Below, one piece after another: positions 57,739 to 64,000 of a stretch of DNA of 64,000 bases (the first letter of the stretch is position 1; each line of letters opens with the position of its first letter). The stretch is from NCBI GenBank assembly GCA_041441455.1, contig JASDTB010000038.1, forward strand, positions 1 through 64,000, in the 5' to 3' direction. A program made the translations under genes and the position numbers. The notes below the pieces were generated by a model. It was not told where the DNA came from and did not search any database. It saw only the letters and a list, made by a program, of their open reading frames with translations. This DNA is from JAFIHK01 sp041441455. GTDB lineage: Bacteria > Bacteroidota > Bacteroidia > Bacteroidales > UBA932.

Positions 57739-59716
57739 AAAAAGGTTTGCAAAGGTTATTCTGCCTCTAAAACTTCATAAGGACATTCACTATGTAGTGC
57801 CCGAAATTCTCAGTGATAAAATATTTCCTGGCTCTTTTGTGCGAGTAAATTTTGCTGGAAGAGAGTACATTGCCCTTGTAGATGAGATTAACTGCGAAAA
57901 TGTAGAGTACGAAGGAAATTTCAAATATATATTATTTGTAGAGGAGGTCCCTCCTGCACCTCGCCAAATCGTAAAATTTTGGGAGTGGCTTGCAGATTAC
58001 TACATGTGTACTAAAGGAGAGGTCTTTAAATCAGCTGCTTCTGCTTTTTCGCTAGACCTTAATCCTAGTAAAAAACGAAAAAAAGAGCTAGGCCCCGAAG
58101 GAGAACTTCTACCTCAACTATCTGCTGCTCAAAAATCAGCTTTAGAAAATATTGAGAGTGAGATGAAAAACCGCCCAGTTGTTCTAAATGGAGTTACTGG
58201 ATCGGGGAAAACAGAGATCTATCTTCATCTGGCAAAAAGAGTTTTGGAGTCGGGAAAGAGTGTTTTATATCTGCTTCCTGAGAGTGCGATTAGTAGCCAG
58301 ATTTCTAAAAGAGTAGAGAAATATTTTGGAGACAAATTATTGATTTACAATTACAAACAACCTAAAGCTGACAAACGAAATTCATTCTTGAGAATAATCA
58401 AGGGCGAAGAGCCGTACATTGTTTTAGGGCTTAGGTCTGCAATCTTTTTACCTTACAAAAACTTAGGCCTTGTAATTGTTGATGAAGAGCATGACTCTTC
58501 ATACAAACAGAGTGAGCCAGCACCTAGATATAATGGAAGAGACTCTGCTGTTGTATTGTCCTCTCTATTTAATACTCCAATTATTCTTGGGTCTGCAACA
58601 CCCTCTCTTGAATCAATTCACAACATCGAAACTGGAAAATATGCCGAAGTTGTATTGTCGGAAAAGTTTCACAACTCTCAGCCAGTAGAGATAAAGGTAT
58701 TAAATACGCTGACCGAGAAGAGAGGCAATCGTATGAGTGGTCCATTTGCTAATTATACTTTAGAGCAAATGGAGAGTTGCCTGGAAAGGGGTGAGCAAGT
58801 TATTGTCTTTAGAAACAGAAGATCGTACTCTCCGTATGTTCAGTGTGACGAATGTGGTCATATCCCTTATTGTAGCCATTGCAACATTCCATTAAGCTAT
58901 CACAAATACAGAGGTACAATTAGTTGCCACTATTGTGGAGAGAGCTTTGTTTTCACAAATAGATGCAACTCTTGTGGAAATAATTCTGTCACAGATAAAG
59001 GATACGGAACAGAGAAGATTGAGGAGTTCTTGAGAGAGAGGTTTAGTGATAAAGTAATTGAGAGATTCGATGCCGATACTACATCTAGCAAGACCGAAGA
59101 GAAGAGAATCATCAAAGAGTTTTCACAAAATAAAGCGAATATTTTAGTTGGCACTCAAATGCTTAGCAAAGGTTTTCACTTTTCCGATCTTACGCTTGTC
59201 TGCCTTTTACAAGCAGAATCGCTATTCGCAACTCAAGATTTCAGAGCATCGGAAAGAGCTGTGCAGATGATGAATCAACTCTCTGGAAGGGCTGGGCGCG
59301 AAAATAAACCTGGAAAGATGATTATTCAGACATCAGGCGATAAGAATGAAGTCTATTCTCTAACTGGAGAATATCGAGATGTCTGCAAAAAATTAATCGA
59401 AGAGAGAAAAGAGTTTTTATATCCACCATTTTTGAGAATTATCAGAATTGTAGTTAAAGATAGGGATCGCAAAGAGACTTATAACTACGCCGACAAATTA
59501 TACAAGCTCCTTTGTTTGATAAAAGGGTTAGACTTTAGTGGACCATTTGCTCCTGTTAATGAGAAATTAAGAGGAGAATTCATCCTTAACTTCTGGATAA
59601 AACTTCCAAAAGACAATCGCGGTATTGCTATCAAAAAATCGATAAAGAAAGTGGTGGACAAGTTTTCGAATGATAATCCGAAAGCTCAATTTTTCTGCGA
59701 TGTAGATCCTTTTTAA
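57728..59716 (+). CDS. priA: primosomal protein N' (replication restart helicase PriA)
   Basis: A 662-residue helicase from the ATG at 57728, which overlaps ispH by 11 bases; a longer frame starts at 57695. It has an N-terminal DNA-binding domain, then Walker A NGVTGSGKTEIYLHLA, the DEEH box IVDEEHDSSYKQ, motif III GSATPSLESI, and the zinc-binding insert of Cys pairs (CDECGHIPYCSHCN; SCHYCG; CNSCG) before motif V LVGTQMLSKGFHFSD. PriA reloads the replisome at stalled forks. It is somewhat shorter than the E. coli protein, mainly in the N-terminal third. Confidence 0.95.
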   Translation: MDNEKRFAKVILPLKLHKDIHYVVPEILSDKIFPGSFVRVNFAGREYIALVDEINCENVEYEGNFKYILFVEEVPPAPRQIVKFWEWLADYYMCTKGEVFKSAASAFSLDLNPSKKRKKELGPEGELLPQLSAAQKSALENIESEMKNRPVVLNGVTGSGKTEIYLHLAKRVLESGKSVLYLLPESAISSQISKRVEKYFGDKLLIYNYKQPKADKRNSFLRIIKGEEPYIVLGLRSAIFLPYKNLGLVIVDEEHDSSYKQSEPAPRYNGRDSAVVLSSLFNTPIILGSATPSLESIHNIETGKYAEVVLSEKFHNSQPVEIKVLNTLTEKRGNRMSGPFANYTLEQMESCLERGEQVIVFRNRRSYSPYVQCDECGHIPYCSHCNIPLSYHKYRGTISCHYCGESFVFTNRCNSCGNNSVTDKGYGTEKIEEFLRERFSDKVIERFDADTTSSKTEEKRIIKEFSQNKANILVGTQMLSKGFHFSDLTLVCLLQAESLFATQDFRASERAVQMMNQLSGRAGRENKPGKMIIQTSGDKNEVYSLTGEYRDVCKKLIEERKEFLYPPFLRIIRIVVKDRDRKETYNYADKLYKLLCLIKGLDFSGPFAPVNEKLRGEFILNFWIKLPKDNRGIAIKKSIKKVVDKFSNDNPKAQFFCDVDPF

Positions 59717-60657
59717 ATCACAAACTTTGGACCTACAACAACTTTAATACTCCTAGGAATTAGTTCAAATGTAAATGGAGAGTATCCCATTGCCTCACCG
59801 TCAATTTCGATTCTTGATGGTGGCCATGTCTCAATTTCAATCTTTTTAGCTTGCTCATGCATAACTTTTGGATTATCATAAATTCTTCCAGAGTATAGAT
59901 ACCTGAAATTCTTCATAATCATAAGCTTCTGCATTCTTTTAATCATTGTGATATCCATCAGTCCATCATCAATTTTTGCAGCCGGCATCTGATCCATTCC
60001 TCCTCCATTGTAACGTCCAATCCCCACAGTAGAAGAGAATAGATAACCATCATAATACAACTGATCGTCGATCTTAATTTTGAACCGCTTTGAGATGTAT
60101 CTCAAAAAAACTTTGATACTGCTGGTAATATATAGCCATTTACCAACCTTTCCCTCATCTTTTAGTCTGTTGTACTTAATATTTACAGCAGCGTCGAATC
60201 CCATTCCAGCAACATTTGCCATATAACGATGCTGCTTAACTTTTGTCTCATAGAATTCAACCTTTGCAACGTCTTGGATTACTGTCCTGTGATCTACCAA
60301 TGACTGAACAGCTTCTGTATATGTTTTTGATATTCCAAACATTCGGATCCAGTCATTGCCTGTTCCAGTTGGAATCACTGCTAAAGAAATTTCTGTTGTA
60401 GGCACTACTTTTTGAATAAAAAGTCCGTTTACTATTTCATGCACAGTTCCATCTCCACCAATAGCAACAATTTTTCTATAACCATCGTTGACGGCCTTAA
60501 CTGTCATCTCTACAGCATGATATTTATGCTCTGTGAATACGCAAGTAAAATCCAATCCACTTCGATTCATCAGATTAGATATTACAGGCCAATCTTTTAG
60601 TCCTCTCCCACTACCTGCCTTGGGATTGACAATCACCATCCAGCCGCCTTTTTCCAT
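59713..60657 (-). CDS. diacylglycerol kinase family lipid kinase (YegS/DgkB-like)
   Basis: A 314-residue lipid kinase from the ATG at 60657 (MEKGGWMVIVNPKAGSGRG). The frame extends 43 codons further upstream, but that part overlaps the parA promoter and start. Motifs: VNPKAGSGRG, KIVAIGGDGTVHEIVNGLF (ATP-binding GGDGT), and VIPTGTGNDW. The C-terminal beta-sandwich holds DGLMDITMIKRMQKL. It phosphorylates diacylglycerol or a related lipid at the cytoplasmic membrane. TACATTTG at 60688-60681 on the minus strand is a good -7 box for this start. It converges on priA with a 4-base overlap. Confidence 0.9.
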   Translation of the reverse strand: MEKGGWMVIVNPKAGSGRGLKDWPVISNLMNRSGLDFTCVFTEHKYHAVEMTVKAVNDGYRKIVAIGGDGTVHEIVNGLFIQKVVPTTEISLAVIPTGTGNDWIRMFGISKTYTEAVQSLVDHRTVIQDVAKVEFYETKVKQHRYMANVAGMGFDAAVNIKYNRLKDEGKVGKWLYITSSIKVFLRYISKRFKIKIDDQLYYDGYLFSSTVGIGRYNGGGMDQMPAAKIDDGLMDITMIKRMQKLMIMKNFRYLYSGRIYDNPKVMHEQAKKIEIETWPPSRIEIDGEAMGYSPFTFELIPRSIKVVVGPKFVI

Positions 60658-60680
60658 ATTTAAGGTTAAAAATGCCATCG

Positions 60681-60726
60681 CAAATGTAACATAATTCGTA
60701 TAGCAAAAAAAGATTTTATAAATTTG
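60681..60726. promoter_or_regulatory. divergent promoters of the lipid kinase and parA
   Basis: Minus strand: TACATTTG (60688-60681) for the lipid kinase. Plus strand: TTCG (60695-60698), a 20-base spacer and TAAATTTG (60719-60726) for parA. Both -7 boxes match TAnnTTTG and fix the two start codons. Confidence 0.6.
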
Positions 60727-60756
60727 CGCACTTAGGAAATATCCTTCAAAAACAAT

Positions 60757-61527
60757 ATGGGAAAAATTATTGCTATTGCAAACCAAAAAGGAGGAGTTGG
60801 TAAGACTACCACTGCTATTAACCTTGCGGCTTCGCTTGCCGTTATGGAGAAGAAGACTCTCATCATAGATGCCGACCCTCAGGCAAACTCAACATCTGGG
60901 TTTAACTTCGATCCTGACTCGAACTCTATGACAACGCTTTATGAGGCATTGATTGGCAAAGTAACGCTAAAGGAGACATTGTTGAAGACAGAGGTTCCAG
61001 GGCTTGATCTTGTTCCCTCTCACATCAACTTGGTTGGTGCCGAGATCGAGATTCTTAACTTGGAAAACAGAGAGATGGTTCTAAAAAATGCTTTAGTAGA
61101 ACTTAAGGAAAACTACGATTATATTATAATCGACTGCTCTCCTTCTCTAGGTTTGATTACAATCAACTCATTAACAGCAGCCGATTCTGTTATTATACCT
61201 GTTCAATGTGAGTTTTTTGCTCTTGAGGGATTAGGCAAACTACTTAACACAATTAAGTTGGTTCAGAACAGGTTGAATCCTGAACTTCAAATTGAGGGAT
61301 TCCTTTTAACAATGTTCGATGCTAGACTAAGACTCGCAAATCAAGTTGTAGAAGAGGTTAAGCACCACTTTAACAATATGGTATTCAATACAATAATACA
61401 AAGAAATGTTAAATTGAGTGAAGCTCCTTCACATGGTAAACCGGTTATCCTGTATGATGCAATTTCTGCTGGTACCAACAACTATCTTAATTTAGCAAAA
61501 GAGATTATCAAAAAGAATAGTAACTGA
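60757..61527 (+). CDS. parA: chromosome partitioning ATPase ParA (Soj)
   Basis: A 256-residue deviant Walker ATPase. Walker A with the signature Lys reads IANQKGGVGKTTTAINLA; Walker A' is LIIDADPQANSTSG; Walker B is YDYIIIDCSPSLG. It binds DNA in the ATP state and is stimulated by ParB to move origin regions. There is no N-terminal helix-turn-helix, as expected for chromosomal (type Ib-like) ParA. parB starts two bases after its stop. Chromosomal parAB usually lies near the replication origin. Confidence 0.95.
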   Translation: MGKIIAIANQKGGVGKTTTAINLAASLAVMEKKTLIIDADPQANSTSGFNFDPDSNSMTTLYEALIGKVTLKETLLKTEVPGLDLVPSHINLVGAEIEILNLENREMVLKNALVELKENYDYIIIDCSPSLGLITINSLTAADSVIIPVQCEFFALEGLGKLLNTIKLVQNRLNPELQIEGFLLTMFDARLRLANQVVEEVKHHFNNMVFNTIIQRNVKLSEAPSHGKPVILYDAISAGTNNYLNLAKEIIKKNSN

Positions 61528-61529
61528 TT

Positions 61530-62468
61530 ATGAGCCAAAAAGCTGCATTAGGAAAGGGTCTTGGAGCCCTTATATCGGATGCGGGCAATGCCGCATTCAA
61601 TAAACCCGCAAAACCCGAAACTCCTACTACTCCGGCATCTATAGCCGAAATTCCTGTCGAAAAAATTAGCGCAAACCCATATCAACCTCGGACTACTTTC
61701 GACGAGCAGGCATTGTCTGAACTTTCGGAGTCTATCAAGACTCTTGGACTGATTCAGCCAATTACAGTTAGGCAGCTCGAAAATGGCAACTATCAAATCA
61801 TCAGTGGCGAGAGACGTTTCAGAGCAGCCTCTATGGCTGGTTTATCTCACATTCCTGCATATATAAGAAAGGCAGACGACCAAGGCATGTTGGAGATGGC
61901 AATTGTAGAAAACATTCAACGTGAAAACTTGGATGCTATTGAAGTTGCACTCAGCTTTCAACGCCTAATCGAAGAGTGTAGTCTAACTCAAGAGGCTATG
62001 GCAGAAAGAGTTGGGAAAAAACGTGCTACTGTGACTAATTACCTTCGTCTGCTTAAGCTTCCTGCTGAGATTCAACTTGCTCTAAGAGCTCAAAAGTTGA
62101 CTATGGGGCATGCAAGAGCGCTTCTATCTATCGAAGATCCTGAGCAACAAATTGCTCTTTGTGATCAAATCATTGAAGGAGAGATGTCGGTTAGAGAGGT
62201 TGAAGCGACTGTTCAAAAGATGAACAACCCTCAAAATGAGGAGGATGTTGCTCAACCCGAAAAAGAGAAACCTACGAAAAAAGTCGTTGAGACTCCGCAA
62301 GAGATCGACGAGTCGTTCATTAAGATTGCCGAAATTTTTGGCAAGTATACAAATAACAATGTAAGTGTCAGAAGGAGTGAAAAGGGAGAGAGCGCTGTCA
62401 CATTTAAGTTCAGCGACGATAAAGATGTTCTGGCATTCATTGAAGCACTAGAAAAAACAAATTTATAG
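61530..62468 (+). CDS. parB: chromosome partitioning protein ParB (Spo0J)
   Basis: A 312-residue CTP-dependent DNA clamp. The start KAALGKGLGALISDAG is the ParA-activating N-terminus. The CTPase domain has IPVEKISANPYQPRTTFD, the C-motif ELSESIKTLGLIQPITVR and GERRFRAASMAG (box II ends near GERR). The helix-turn-helix is LTQEAMAERVGKKRATVTNY, which reads parS. The C-terminal dimerisation part follows a Lys/Glu-rich linker. I found no parS-like palindrome in the intergenic DNA of this window. Confidence 0.95.
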   Translation: MSQKAALGKGLGALISDAGNAAFNKPAKPETPTTPASIAEIPVEKISANPYQPRTTFDEQALSELSESIKTLGLIQPITVRQLENGNYQIISGERRFRAASMAGLSHIPAYIRKADDQGMLEMAIVENIQRENLDAIEVALSFQRLIEECSLTQEAMAERVGKKRATVTNYLRLLKLPAEIQLALRAQKLTMGHARALLSIEDPEQQIALCDQIIEGEMSVREVEATVQKMNNPQNEEDVAQPEKEKPTKKVVETPQEIDESFIKIAEIFGKYTNNNVSVRRSEKGESAVTFKFSDDKDVLAFIEALEKTNL

Positions 62469-62475
62469 TATCGAA

Positions 62476-63393
62476 GTGCAGTTCAAACATTTAATAGTCA
62501 TATTACTTATTTTGGTAACCTCGGCACTAAACGCCCAGGTTACTAAAATTTTTACACCTGTCGGTCCTCCAGGCTCAACTGAGCAAAATAAGGAGGACAA
62601 TAAAGAGGAGAAATACGAACCAAAAAAACCTTCATACACCCTAAAGAGATATTTTAAAAGTTTGGCAGGGAGAGATAGTATGAGGATTAACCACATGTGG
62701 CTTGGATCTATTGTCCTTCCTGGAACCGCTCAGATCTATAATAGAGAGTATTGGAAACTCCCTATCGTTTACGGAAGTATATCGGGTTTCATGTATGCTG
62801 GTTACAGAAGCAATCTCGAATATATGAATACTGGCGACACAAAGTATCAAACTATGCGTGATCTTTTTTACGTTGGTGCAGCCCTCTCTTATTGGGGAAG
62901 CATGATGGATGGTGTTGCCAACTACAAATATCATAAAAAAGTTCTTCCTGCAAGAGCCTCCCTTTACTCTACACTTTTGCCAGGTTTAGGACAAGCTTAT
63001 AATGGTGACTACTGGAAAATTCCAATTTTCTATGGTGGATTCATTACTTGTGGATATTTTATCTATTCTAATCAGAATCAGTATCTAAGATATAAAGATC
63101 TCTATAATTGGGCGAGCCAGCCTGGATCTGACTATAATGGAAAGTATAGTGTAGAGACCTTGAAATGGTACCGTGACACTTACAGAAGATATAGAGACTA
63201 CTCCATTATAGCAGGTGCTCTTGTCTATGTTTTGAATATTGTTGATGCCAATGTCTTTGCTCACCTTCAAGATTTTGATGTAAGCGACGACCTTTCGATG
63301 AACATCAGACCCGCTATGATTAATCCAATTAATCCTCAATATGCATATAATCAATCCCCTTCTGTGGGAATTAAAATAAATTTAACATTTTGA
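62476..63393 (+). CDS. DUF5683 exported/membrane protein
   Basis: A 305-residue protein starting at a GTG seven bases after parB. The N-terminal signal sequence (KHLIVILLILVTSALNAQ) is followed by a Pro/Lys-rich linker. Two similar blocks form the DUF5683 domain: WLGSIVLPGTAQIYNREYWK and SLYSTLLPGLGQAYNGDYWK, each followed by a hydrophobic stretch. The repeated LPG-x-GQxYN-x-xYWK pattern suggests an internal duplication. It is common in Bacteroidota near parAB and lytic transglycosylase genes, which hints at an envelope role; no activity is known. Confidence 0.85.
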   Translation: MQFKHLIVILLILVTSALNAQVTKIFTPVGPPGSTEQNKEDNKEEKYEPKKPSYTLKRYFKSLAGRDSMRINHMWLGSIVLPGTAQIYNREYWKLPIVYGSISGFMYAGYRSNLEYMNTGDTKYQTMRDLFYVGAALSYWGSMMDGVANYKYHKKVLPARASLYSTLLPGLGQAYNGDYWKIPIFYGGFITCGYFIYSNQNQYLRYKDLYNWASQPGSDYNGKYSVETLKWYRDTYRRYRDYSIIAGALVYVLNIVDANVFAHLQDFDVSDDLSMNIRPAMINPINPQYAYNQSPSVGIKINLTF

Positions 63394-63398
63394 AAAAG

Positions 63399-64000
63399 AT
63401 GACAGTTACAAGTTCCATCCAAAGACTTACAATGGTTGCGTCTGCAGTCGCAATCTTTATGATTTCACTGCCGACAAATTCCAATGCACAGATCTTTTCT
63501 AAAAAACCAACAAAAAAGGAGCTTCAGACAGAGGTTACCAAACTTAAGAGAATAATTGATTCACTAAAGAGCGAAATGGAATCGTTTCAGATACCACTTG
63601 CCGATACTAACAGCACAAACGACACCATTAATCCTGGTGGACTTAATTTTTTTGATAGTGCAGACAATCTCGGTCCAAATGTGAGTACAGACAGTTTACT
63701 TAGCCTCTGGTATATTCAAAAGAATCTAAACTTGATGGACAACGAGGGGATAGACTTGGACAATGCTAATTTCAAAAGCGATATTCCTGACTCTGTTTAC
63801 ATCAGAAGATTAAAGGCGATGAACTCATTCATCAGTCTGCCTTATAACGATATAGTAAAGAACCATATCATATTCTATACCCAAAAAATACCAAATAAGG
63901 TTGACTTGATTTTAGGGTTATCAAACTATTACATGCCGATTTTCGAAGAGATCTTTGATCAGTACAATATGCCTAAAGAATTAAAAATTATGGCAGTAAT
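63399..64000 (+). CDS. lytic transglycosylase (MltD-like), N-terminal part, cut by the window end
   Basis: About 200 residues are visible. After an atypical N-terminus with a hydrophobic export segment (LTMVASAVAIFMISLPTNSNA), a helical Lys/Glu region and a low-complexity Asn/Asp linker follow. The last 60 residues (FISLPYNDIVKNHIIFYTQK, then LGLSNYYMPIFEEIFDQYNM) are the lead-in to the SLT domain of membrane-bound lytic murein transglycosylase D; the catalytic Glu would lie just past the edge (PKELKIMAV is the last visible part). It should cleave peptidoglycan glycan strands. It begins five bases after the DUF5683 gene. Confidence 0.8.
   Translation, partial: MTVTSSIQRLTMVASAVAIFMISLPTNSNAQIFSKKPTKKELQTEVTKLKRIIDSLKSEMESFQIPLADTNSTNDTINPGGLNFFDSADNLGPNVSTDSLLSLWYIQKNLNLMDNEGIDLDNANFKSDIPDSVYIRRLKAMNSFISLPYNDIVKNHIIFYTQKIPNKVDLILGLSNYYMPIFEEIFDQYNMPKELKIMAV

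Noticed and set aside
60658..60786. Longer start of the lipid kinase gene
   Set aside because: The extra 43 residues overlap the parA start and both divergent promoters and lack similarity to the family; the ATG at 60657 is preceded by a good -7 box.
1..64000. CRISPR array or rRNA operon
   Set aside because: No regularly spaced repeats and no rRNA-like stretches were seen anywhere in the window.

Overview
The window is a piece of a Bacteroidota chromosome, most likely Bacteroidales. The support is the promoter style (-33 TTTG / -7 TAnnTTTG), the Bacteroidota families DUF4783 and DUF5683, the glycogen synthase/alpha-glucan phosphorylase fusion, the long class of isoleucyl-tRNA synthetase, and an NtrY/NtrX-like pair. 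Two runs of ten N (7834-7843, 16624-16633) show that it is a scaffolded draft or metagenome assembly. I cannot name the species.

Region 1, about 1-15250, is an AT-rich accessory island that ends at the 3' end of a tRNA-Ser(UGA) gene. It holds a partial AbiEi-type gene on the left edge, a dead GIY-YIG gene, a PD-(D/E)XK-like protein, IS3-type and IS256-type transposase remnants around a two-gene membrane/exported module, and an intact AbiEi antitoxin whose AbiEii toxin has lost its catalytic core. Next come an XRE regulator, a methyltransferase-like protein, and a giant GIY-YIG/helicase/adenine-methylase fusion, which together look like a restriction-modification system. Immediately downstream is a translationally coupled trio: a DUF262 protein, a DUF3696 ABC-type ATPase, and a protein whose C-terminus is a YoeB-like RNase toxin. 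This trio is the strongest candidate for a little-described defence system.

Region 2, about 15250-21700, is core: tRNA-Ser, an ECF sigma factor, lspA, a DksA-like protein, a guanine-deaminase-like enzyme, ileS and cvpA.

Region 3, about 21780-27200, looks like a bacteriocin locus: a C39-peptidase ABC transporter broken by one in-frame TGA, two adjacent small genes with double-glycine leaders and GxxxG motifs, then a TolC-like outer-membrane protein and an HlyD-like adaptor. The parts make a complete type I export route for a two-peptide product, if the stop codon is an error or is tolerated.

Region 4, about 27200-64000, is core. It holds tsaB, a Sel1-repeat protein, a thioredoxin-fold lipoprotein without its CXXC, greA and a HIT protein. 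A long leftward run follows from xseAB through a glycogen cluster (branching, debranching, GT4, GH57, synthase/phosphorylase fusion) to ribF. Then come engB-prs-nadE, der, rlmH with an NtrY-like kinase, ppx with an NtrX-like regulator lacking a DNA-binding domain, cmk-ispH-priA, a lipid kinase, and parAB with envelope genes.
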